A stretch of 46,795 nt of DNA from Wenzhouxiangellaceae bacterium (GTDB taxonomy: Bacteria; Pseudomonadota; Gammaproteobacteria; Xanthomonadales; Wenzhouxiangellaceae), in assembly GCA_028289455.1 (NCBI GenBank), contig JANQPN010000071.1, positions 1-46,795 on the forward strand. The letters are read 5' to 3'. The translations under genes were made by a program, and so were the position numbers. This document shows, piece by piece, positions 17,508-23,343 of this stretch; position 1 is the first letter of the stretch, and every line of letters begins with the position of its first letter. Below the pieces are notes generated by a model. That model saw nothing but the letters and a program-made list of their open reading frames with translations. It did no database searches and had not been told where the DNA came from.

Positions 17508-18085
17508 TGCAGTACCGGTTGTTCAGCCGATTGCTCCAGCGCACTTTGAATCAACATGACCGCCACCCGGACATATTCAACAATTTCCGCATAGGCCTGC
17601 TCTTCTTCCTGACTGCCGGATTCGGTATCCAGACCGGCTTTGGCAATCTGGCTCAAATCTGCAATGGCTTCACGCACTTCGGCATCGCTGCTGCTGGCAG
17701 CATCTGCAGGGCTGCGAGGAGCTTCCGGCAGCCAGTCTTCATACACACCGATGCCGCTGACAAAACCACCGCACCAGGCTGCCAGTGATTGTGTGCGCAT
17801 ACTCAGGTCAGTTGAATCAGGCGGCAGATACAACCGGTAATCCAGCTCACTGGCCAGCAGCGCCTGATGTTCTTCCTGCAGCGCATCCATCAGGGTATTA
17901 CTCTGATGTCCGTGCAGGTCCAGCCATCGTGCCAGTTCATCTGAAGCCGCCTTATCCGGCGTTTGCCGCTTAAGTGCATGGGCGCACAAAACGCCGTGCA
18001 ATTCACTGCTGTCAGGGAATTGCTCATCGCCGGTTAGTTTTAGTAAATCCTGCAGTTTCTCGTGCATGTTGTTAATTTCTGACAC
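17504..18085 (-). CDS. ygfB: UPF0149 family protein YgfB
   Basis: A 193-residue, mostly helical acidic cytoplasmic protein of the YgfB/UPF0149 family. Recognisable blocks are LHGVLCAHA near the N-terminus and SLAAWCGGFVSGIG in the middle, with acidic AYAEIVEYVRVAVMLI near the end. The first codon is GTG at 18085; an ATG at codon 7 is an alternative. It heads the ygfB-pepP-ubiH-ubiI operon and is divergent from the TIGR02449/zapA unit, exactly as in many Gammaproteobacteria. Its molecular role is not settled. Confidence 0.93.
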   Translation of the reverse strand: MSEINNMHEKLQDLLKLTGDEQFPDSSELHGVLCAHALKRQTPDKAASDELARWLDLHGHQSNTLMDALQEEHQALLASELDYRLYLPPDSTDLSMRTQSLAAWCGGFVSGIGVYEDWLPEAPRSPADAASSSDAEVREAIADLSQIAKAGLDTESGSQEEEQAYAEIVEYVRVAVMLIQSALEQSAEQPVLH

Positions 18086-18105
18086 AATCTTTATCAGAAT
18101 CTATT

Positions 18106-18133
18106 TTTCCAAACATGGTTCAGATGGTATTAT
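18106..18133 (+). promoter_or_regulatory. Candidate promoter for the TIGR02449-zapA-6S RNA-fau unit
   Basis: TTTCCA (18106-18111) and TATTAT (18128-18133) are 16 bp apart. The -10 is preceded by TGG, an extended -10 feature. Predicted start is near 18140, leaving a leader of about 44 nt before the first gene. The -35 is a 4/6 match, so the call rests mostly on the -10. Confidence 0.4.
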
Positions 18134-18183
18134 CCAACTTAATAGCAATGAATAACAATTCGGGATAACCAAGGATACTGCGT

Positions 18184-18405
18184 ATGAATGCGACAACCAT
18201 TGCAGCCAATACCGTTGAGCAACTGGAAAACCTGATCACCCGCCTGCTGGATCGCAATGACAAGCTGGAAAAGGAAAATGTTTCACTGATGGCCAGGCAG
18301 GAAACGCTGGTATCCGAGCGCGCCGGATTGCTGGCCAAGAACGAACAGGCACGGGTTCGGGTCGAAGCAATGATTAATCGCCTGAAATCGCTGGAACAGG
18401 CATAA
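18184..18405 (+). CDS. Small coiled-coil protein, TIGR02449 family
   Basis: A 73-residue protein that is almost entirely one amphipathic helix, with heptad-like spacing from VEQLENLITRLLDRNDKLEKE to the end. It matches the small TIGR02449 proteins that precede zapA in many Gammaproteobacteria. Shine-Dalgarno AAGGA lies 8 nt before the ATG. zapA follows 20 nt after the stop. Position and shape suggest a partner of ZapA or of the Z-ring (ZapB is also a short coiled coil), but this is inference; it is not a recognisable ZapB by sequence. Confidence 0.85.
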   Translation: MNATTIAANTVEQLENLITRLLDRNDKLEKENVSLMARQETLVSERAGLLAKNEQARVRVEAMINRLKSLEQA

Positions 18406-18425
18406 CGTCAAAGGAAACTCTTTAA

Positions 18426-18737
18426 ATGCCGAAGCAAAGCGAGCCAATCAGCATCCGCATACTCGACCGGGATTTTCAAATCAACTGCAGTGAAGAAGAG
18501 CGTGAGAATCTGCTGGATGCTGCGCGCTTTCTGGACCTGCGATTGCGTGATGCACGCGACCACGGCCCCAACCTCAGTCTGGAGAAGCTGGCCATCATGA
18601 CTGCACTGAATATCAGTGACAGCCTGCTGAAAACGCAGCAGGAACTGAAACAACGCAGCGAAAATGTGGACGACCGCCTAAATAATCTGACCGATCGCTT
18701 AAGCCGACACCTTGATGCCGGTGCCGTAGAGCGCTAG
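18426..18737 (+). CDS. zapA: Cell division protein ZapA
   Basis: A 103-residue FtsZ-ring-associated protein. The N-terminal globular part has ISIRILDRDFQINCSEEERENLLDAARFLDLRLRDA, the ZapA signature. A long C-terminal coiled-coil helix (about 50-100) mediates tetramer formation. ZapA cross-links FtsZ protofilaments at the division site. The following 6S RNA and fau genes match the E. coli zapA-ssrS-fau order. Confidence 0.95.
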   Translation: MPKQSEPISIRILDRDFQINCSEEERENLLDAARFLDLRLRDARDHGPNLSLEKLAIMTALNISDSLLKTQQELKQRSENVDDRLNNLTDRLSRHLDAGAVER

Positions 18738-18745
18738 ACTGAACC

Positions 18746-18936
18746 TGCGTCCTCTGCGATGTACGCCAGCAGCGTCACAGATGCCTTGTCCCTATACGTC
18801 GACCTCGGGACGGTAACTGACCAGCCGGTGAGCATGTTCGCCCTGGCGCGAAAAGCCTAATGGCTGCAAGTTCCAACCCACCTGAACCTTTGGTTCAAGG
18901 TCACCGATTTTGCAGCGGCATAGGCGGAGGACGCCA
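18746..18936 (+). ncRNA. ssrS: 6S RNA
   Basis: The region between zapA and fau contains a clear 6S RNA, the open-promoter mimic that binds sigma70-RNA polymerase. Closing stem GCGTCCTC (18747-18754) pairs with the 3' GGAGGACGCC. Matches to E. coli 6S include CGGTGAGCATGTTCG, the AAGCC motif, CCTGAACC followed by GGTTCAAGG, and TGCAGCGGCAT before the closing stem. Length of about 190 nt fits (E. coli 184). Ends are estimated from the terminal stem. Confidence 0.93.
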
Positions 18937-18958
18937 TTTCAATTTACTGGTTGCCTAA

Positions 18959-19555
18959 GTGTCAGTCGATAACACTAAAGCCAGTATCAGGCAGCATTTG
19001 CTTGAGCGCAGAACTGCGCTTTCCGGGAACGATATCAATTCCTGCTCCAAGAAAATTATCCGGCACATCCTAAGCTGCTTATCAATTTATCCGGCCAGCA
19101 CAATCGGCGCTTATCTGGCTTTCAAAGGGGAACCGGATATCACTTCAGGTATGCATCAGCTTCAGCAACTCGGCCATCGCCTGGCGGTCCCCGTGATCGA
19201 TTCCACCAGGCACGGCATAATGCAGTTTTATCCATGGCAGGCCGACACCGGATTGCAGCGCAACCGCTTCGGGATCGACGAACCTGATGCAGATCCCATG
19301 CAGCAGCCATTGACAGCCGAAATCTTTGACGTACTGTTAATTCCGCTGGTGGGTTTTGATACCATTGGCCACCGACTGGGTATGGGCGGCGGCTACTATG
19401 ACCGCTGGCTGGCTGATGCTGACCCCGAAAAACCTGAGCGCATCGGCATTGCCTACAGCTGGCAGCAGCTGGCTTATATACCATTTGAAGCAACCGATCA
19501 GCCTGTGCATCGGGTAATCACCGATCAGGGCATAATCAACTGTAAAGTGAAATAG
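18959..19555 (+). CDS. fau: 5-formyltetrahydrofolate cyclo-ligase
   Basis: A 198-residue enzyme converting 5-formyl-THF plus ATP to 5,10-methenyl-THF. Family blocks are IGAYLAFKGEPDI, the LLIPLVGFDTIGHRLGMGGGYYDR substrate/ATP segment (about 127-150), and the C-terminal HRVITDQGI. The start is GTG at 18959, only about 23 nt after the 6S RNA 3' end; processing of one transcript into 6S RNA and fau mRNA, as in E. coli, is likely. Confidence 0.94.
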   Translation: MSVDNTKASIRQHLLERRTALSGNDINSCSKKIIRHILSCLSIYPASTIGAYLAFKGEPDITSGMHQLQQLGHRLAVPVIDSTRHGIMQFYPWQADTGLQRNRFGIDEPDADPMQQPLTAEIFDVLLIPLVGFDTIGHRLGMGGGYYDRWLADADPEKPERIGIAYSWQQLAYIPFEATDQPVHRVITDQGIINCKVK

Positions 19556-19573
19556 GTTCCAGGAACAATCGCA

Positions 19574-20029
19574 ATGCAATACTGGTTAATGAAAAGTGAG
19601 CCCGATGCTTTCAGCATCGATGATTTGGAACGTGCCGGCGTTGAACCGTGGGACGGTATCCGTAATTATCAGGCACGCAACTTCATGCGTGATGATATGG
19701 CAATCGGTGATCAGGTACTGATTTATCACTCCAACTGCAAACCGCCCGGCATTGCAGGCATTGGAGAAGTAGCCAGTAAGCCCTACCCTGACCATACCCA
19801 GTTTGACAGCAACAGCAAATACTTTGATGCCAGCAGCGATCCGGACAATCCCCGCTGGCAACTGGTGGATATTAAATTTATCCGCAAGCTTAAACGCCTG
19901 ATACCCTTGGATGAAATCAAGCAGCATGCCGACCAGCTCGATGGCCTGATACTGATTCGCAAAGGCAGCCGGCTTTCGATTATGCCGGTGGACAAACAAC
20001 ACTGGGATTACCTGACAGGTTTAGAATAG
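19574..20029 (+). CDS. EVE-domain protein
   Basis: A 151-residue stand-alone EVE domain (PUA-like fold), the family of thymocyte nuclear protein 1. Typical elements are [16 protein letters not shown] at the start, [17 protein letters not shown], and [25 protein letters not shown] domains bind modified bases in DNA or RNA. It sits 18 nt after fau and 2 nt before rpiA, within one operon. No linked nuclease or helicase suggests a restriction role, so this is most likely the widespread housekeeping form. Confidence 0.93.
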   Translation: MQYWLMKSEPDAFSIDDLERAGVEPWDGIRNYQARNFMRDDMAIGDQVLIYHSNCKPPGIAGIGEVASKPYPDHTQFDSNSKYFDASSDPDNPRWQLVDIKFIRKLKRLIPLDEIKQHADQLDGLILIRKGSRLSIMPVDKQHWDYLTGLE

Positions 20030-20031
20030 TT

Positions 20032-20685
20032 ATGAATCAGGATCAACTCAAACGCCGGGTTGCCGCAGCCGCCCTTGAACATGTTCAACATGACGAAATT
20101 CTGGGCGTTGGTACCGGCAGTACCGTCAATGCGCTGATCGATCTGCTGCATGAGAACCGGATACCGCTGCAGGCTTGCGTTTCAAGCTCAGAGGCCACCA
20201 CTGCACGCCTGCAGGGTTATGGCTATGAAGTGGTTGACCTGAATTCTTCCGGCCCGCTGGAACTGTATATCGACGGCGCTGATGAATGTGACCCCCACCG
20301 CCGCCTGATCAAAGGCGGCGGTGGCGCACTGACACGTGAGAAAATCATTGCTGCGGCCAGCCGTCAGTTCATCTGCATTGTTGATGACACTAAGCAGGTG
20401 GACATATTGGGCCGTTTTCCGCTGCCGGTGGAAGTCATTCCCATGGCCCGCAGCCAGGTGGCCCGGCAACTGGTTGAGCTGGGCGGTGAACCGGTCTGGC
20501 GCGAAGGATTTGTCACCGATAACGGCAACTGGATTCTTGATGTCCACCGCTTGAGTATTGTCGATCCGGTCGGTATGGAACAGCAGATCAATGGAATGGT
20601 CGGGGTGGTTACTGTCGGCTTGTTTGCGGAACGCAGCGCAGACCGTGTATTGGTGGGCAGCACCTCAGGAGTCAGCGAATATTAA
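20032..20685 (+). CDS. rpiA: Ribose-5-phosphate isomerase A
   Basis: A 217-residue enzyme of the pentose phosphate pathway interconverting ribose-5-P and ribulose-5-P. Signatures are the phosphate loop [13 protein letters not shown] (about 22-34), the DGADE catalytic motif, and [12 protein letters not shown] containing the active-site lysine. Length matches E. coli RpiA (219). It begins 2 nt after the EVE gene stop and is followed after 19 nt by a thioesterase. Confidence 0.97.
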   Translation: MNQDQLKRRVAAAALEHVQHDEILGVGTGSTVNALIDLLHENRIPLQACVSSSEATTARLQGYGYEVVDLNSSGPLELYIDGADECDPHRRLIKGGGGALTREKIIAAASRQFICIVDDTKQVDILGRFPLPVEVIPMARSQVARQLVELGGEPVWREGFVTDNGNWILDVHRLSIVDPVGMEQQINGMVGVVTVGLFAERSADRVLVGSTSGVSEY

Positions 20686-20704
20686 CGTCTGCAGATAAGC
20701 TTAG

Positions 20705-21163
20705 ATGACTGCATCATTCAGCGTCAGCAATCCTGCTTTTCGAGAGCGTGTCACTGCCAGTTTCACTGACCAGCAGGTGATGCATACGCTGGGCGCTCGG
20801 CTGATGGAGATTCAACCCGGACGGGTGGTCATTGAGTTGCCTTATCAACAGGCTTTAACCCAGCAGCATGGTTTCCTGCATGCCGGTATTGTCACCACAG
20901 TGATTGATTCAGCCTGCGGCTATGCTGCTTTCACACTAATGCCTGCTGATGCCGAAATCCTGTCGGTGGAATTCAAAATAAACCTGCTCTCGCCGGCCAG
21001 AGGTGAAAAACTGATTGCTGTCGGACAGGTGATTAAAGCCGGACGCAATCTGACGGTATGCCATGGAGATGCCTTTATGCAGAACGGCGACCGGCAAAAA
21101 CCGGTAGCGCATATGGTCGGCACCATGATGGCCATTCACAATCGCGATGACCTGAAAAAATAA
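20705..21163 (+). CDS. PaaI-type hotdog-fold thioesterase
   Basis: A 152-residue hotdog-fold acyl-CoA thioesterase. It contains QQHGFLHAGIVTTVIDSACGYAA (about 55-77), the conserved HGG-like helix of PaaI/YiiD-type enzymes, followed by SVEFKINLLSPARGEKL. It should hydrolyse acyl- or aryl-CoA esters; the substrate is unknown. It is the last gene of the zapA-rpiA plus-strand unit. Its stop codon lies inside the stem of the terminator that serves the convergent fasciclin gene. Confidence 0.88.
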   Translation: MTASFSVSNPAFRERVTASFTDQQVMHTLGARLMEIQPGRVVIELPYQQALTQQHGFLHAGIVTTVIDSACGYAAFTLMPADAEILSVEFKINLLSPARGEKLIAVGQVIKAGRNLTVCHGDAFMQNGDRQKPVAHMVGTMMAIHNRDDLKK

Positions 21164-21185
21164 GCCGGGCTTATTACCCGGCTTA
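21155..21185 (-). terminator. Intrinsic terminator of the fasciclin gene
   Basis: On the minus strand a 9-bp stem (TAAGCCGGG / CCCGGCTTA) with a 7-nt loop is followed by six T. It lies 46 nt beyond the fasciclin stop codon. The stem includes the TAA stop of the convergent thioesterase gene. On the plus strand the same hairpin lacks a T-run and would be a weaker stop. Confidence 0.85.
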
Positions 21186-21230
21186 CTGACAGCTTACTGC
21201 TGTCCTGGCAGATGCAAATTTGAATTACAG

Positions 21231-21728
21231 TCATTCAGGAATTATCACATTGTCAATCACGTGAATGATTCCATTGCTGGCTTTGATGTCGGTTGCGGTT
21301 ACCATGGCATTGTCCACCATAACACCACTATCACTGACCTGAACCGCAATAGAAGACCCATTGAGTGAATCCAGCTGGTTCTTATTAACTACTTTGCTGG
21401 CTTTGTATTTACCGGGCACCACATGATAGGTCAGGATAGCCACCAGCTGATCTTTATTTTCCGGCTTCAATAAATTCTCAACAGTGCCTGCCGGCAATTT
21501 AGCAAATGCTTCATCGGTAGGTGCAAATACTGTCAGCGGACCATCAGCTTTCAAAGCATCCACCAGTCCGGCTGCCTGTACTGCAGCTACCAATGTGTTG
21601 AATGAGCCTGCCGCAACAGCGGTATCGACGATGTCTTTCGATTTACTGTGATTACCGGCTACAGCTGTTGTGGTCATAAAAATTACGCTAATAAATAATA
21701 CAAAGATTGCTCGGGAAAATTTATTCAT
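21231..21728 (-). CDS. Secreted fasciclin (FAS1) domain protein
   Basis: A protein of about 165 residues with an N-terminal signal peptide (hydrophobic core [12 protein letters not shown], predicted cleavage after AVA near residue 24) and one FAS1 domain. FAS1 motifs are [34 protein letters not shown] and the H-box-like [10 protein letters not shown], ending with [15 protein letters not shown]1 proteins act in adhesion or as extracellular or periplasmic binding proteins. I start at the ATG at 21728 because AAGAGAC precedes it and the signal peptide follows at once; an upstream in-frame ATG at 21767 would add 13 odd residues. Two SigK-like promoter boxes lie upstream. Confidence 0.92.
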   Translation of the reverse strand: MNKFSRAIFVLFISVIFMTTTAVAGNHSKSKDIVDTAVAAGSFNTLVAAVQAAGLVDALKADGPLTVFAPTDEAFAKLPAGTVENLLKPENKDQLVAILTYHVVPGKYKASKVVNKNQLDSLNGSSIAVQVSDSGVMVDNAMVTATDIKASNGIIHVIDNVIIPE

Positions 21729-21786
21729 AGTTAAAGTCTCTTGGTTGAAATTTAAAAAACAGCGCAAGGTGCGGTGTTATCTCAAG

Positions 21787-21815
21787 GTTTCGAACCAAGG
21801 ATTGAATCGGATGCA
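21787..21815 (-). promoter_or_regulatory. Proximal ECF (SigK-like) promoter of the fasciclin gene
   Basis: On the minus strand TGCATCC (21809-21815) and CGAAAC (21787-21792) are separated by 16 bp. This resembles, from memory, the SigK-type ECF consensus CCATCC-N16-18-CGAAT, and SigK controls fasciclin-family genes (mpt70, mpt83) in Mycobacterium tuberculosis. The predicted start near 21779 leaves about 50 nt of leader. Confidence 0.5.
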
Positions 21816-21871
21816 GAGAAATTAAAATAAGTTATTGATTTTATTATATTTATTTTGATTCAAACGGTATA

Positions 21872-21901
21872 GTTTCGAACAACTGACCGGGTTTGGATGC
21901 A
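21872..21901 (-). promoter_or_regulatory. Distal ECF (SigK-like) promoter of the fasciclin gene
   Basis: A second copy of TGCATCC (21895-21901) and CGAAAC (21872-21877), here with a 17-bp spacer, lies 85 bp upstream of the first. The spacers share little sequence, so conservation is limited to the two boxes, as expected for promoter elements rather than a recent duplication. Confidence 0.45.
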
Positions 21902-22118
21902 ACCTAAAACCATGGTATAAATTACCAATAATTGCACATCCAAATAGTGATAAATTCCGAACCGGCAGCTAAATATTTATCACTTCCGTAAAGCTTCAAT
22001 AAGCATGGCCGCCGGTTATCAACTGAATTTAATGTGCTCAGTTGTCCGGTTAAACAACCAATATGGAAATGCCTGAAATTCTAATAACGGGAATACTGTC
22101 AACTGGTTGTGGCAGTTC

Positions 22119-23318
22119 TCACCTCACCAGACCCAGCCCAATCCGGAAGCGTGTGTCCCGCTGATCAAAATCCAACAGGCTTTCACCGAACCCCCGAAAT
22201 AATTGTGCGTGCAGATATACACCCAGTGTTTCCCGGGTAAACCGGGTGAGTGGATAAGTGAAATCCAATTGCACTGCGCCTTTGCCTGACCCCGGGTTCC
22301 CGCGCATATAAGCTTCCAGTTGAAAGCCGTCCCGCCTGCCCAGTGTAGCGGTCAGGCTGGCATTACCCCTGAATGTCCGGATATTTTCGTTGCCGCTGCG
22401 ACTGCCTACATATGCCCATAGCCGTGGTGTCAACGATAGCTGATATCCATCGTCAAGGTTAAAGTGCATTGCCGGTTCTATATAAGCAATATTCAAACTG
22501 CGTGAGTCATCACCATCTCGGCCGTTGGATTCATGCAGCAGGCCGAGTTGCAGATCAGCATGGCTGGCAGCATTTAATAACGGCAGGTTCACATCATTGA
22601 ACTGATAAAACAGTTCCGGAAGAAAATTGGTATCTTCAAAAGGCAAGGATTCACTGCTCAAATCCCATAATGACAACTGGGTATAAGCAAAATAAAAGCC
22701 TTTCAGCCATTCGTGCCGTTCTGCCAGCTGGCTGGATTCATTGATAAAGCGGTATTTAAAACTCAGTTGCAGTTTTGCATCAGTCGGATCTATGCCGGCA
22801 ATAAAATATGTCGGCTGGTAAGCATAAATATTGCCCAGGAAATCATTTCTTGTCAGATCTTCATCTGTGTTGTCTTCATCAGATACCAGTTGCAGCGTAT
22901 CCCAGCTTGGCTGCTGTTCTACCGGCGCCTGATAAGCCACAAGGTAAGCCGGCGGCGCTGCCGGAAACATGACCTCCAGTTTAATCGTACCTGCCGGAAT
23001 TCCTGGGGGCACCTGTAATTGATATTGAGCCTGCATGACGCCCGCCGGCAATTCCTGAGCAATGGCCTGCAGCAACTGCATCTCGGTTTGTTGCCGATGT
23101 TCGGGAGCTGACAACATCACACTGAGTGAATCAGGGGGCTGCAACGCATCCGGCTGCTGTAATTGTTCTGACTGAAAATACGCTGTCACCGTGATCAAAT
23201 CACCGGCTGCCACCGGTTCGGCCGGAGGTATGATGATCAAGCTTTGTGCCATCAGCTTGCCGCACAGCAGGAAACAGGCAACAGGCAGCAAATTTTTCAG
23301 GGTTATATTGACCAGCAT
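22119..23318 (-). CDS. pldA: Outer membrane phospholipase A (OMPLA/PldA family) with N-terminal extension
   Basis: A 399-residue exported protein with a signal peptide (cleavage near residue 24). Residues about 155-399 match OMPLA. HESNGRDGDDSRS contains the catalytic His262 and Ser264, and the surrounding segments alternate hydrophobic and polar residues and end in aromatic residues, as expected for a 12-strand beta-barrel. OMPLA hydrolyses outer-membrane phospholipids as a calcium-dependent dimer. Residues 25-150 form an extra Pro/Gln-rich domain, predicted to be beta-rich, that E. coli PldA lacks. RBS AAGGGG precedes the ATG. It lies 25 bp downstream of the double glycosyltransferase and probably ends the mgtE operon. 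Confidence 0.85.
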   Translation of the reverse strand: MLVNITLKNLLPVACFLLCGKLMAQSLIIIPPAEPVAAGDLITVTAYFQSEQLQQPDALQPPDSLSVMLSAPEHRQQTEMQLLQAIAQELPAGVMQAQYQLQVPPGIPAGTIKLEVMFPAAPPAYLVAYQAPVEQQPSWDTLQLVSDEDNTDEDLTRNDFLGNIYAYQPTYFIAGIDPTDAKLQLSFKYRFINESSQLAERHEWLKGFYFAYTQLSLWDLSSESLPFEDTNFLPELFYQFNDVNLPLLNAASHADLQLGLLHESNGRDGDDSRSLNIAYIEPAMHFNLDDGYQLSLTPRLWAYVGSRSGNENIRTFRGNASLTATLGRRDGFQLEAYMRGNPGSGKGAVQLDFTYPLTRFTRETLGVYLHAQLFRGFGESLLDFDQRDTRFRIGLGLVR

Positions 23319-23343
23319 TTCAATGCCCCTTCAGGTCTGCGCT

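Larger units (their letters stand above)
21729..22118. other. 390-bp AT-rich intergenic region with promoter boxes and inverted repeats
   Basis: No gene is supported here. The region holds two minus-strand TGCATCC-N16/17-CGAAAC boxes and one plus-strand CATCC-N16-CGAACC box. It also holds several inverted repeats: GTGATAAAT / ATTTATCAC (21947-21955, 21975-21983), AACCGGC / GCCGGTT (21960-21966, 22011-22017) and CAACTGA / TCAGTTG (22020-22026, 22038-22044). The second overlaps the first like a pseudoknot. Base composition is clearly more AT-rich than the flanking genes. Confidence 0.7.

Noticed and set aside
19574..20029. EVE-domain gene as part of a modification-dependent restriction system
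   Set aside because: It is a stand-alone short EVE protein between fau and rpiA with no nuclease, helicase or methyltransferase partner.
22005..22076. Small plus-strand reading frame of 23 codons in the 390-bp gap
   Set aside because: No ribosome binding site and no supporting pattern; more likely chance within a structured non-coding region.
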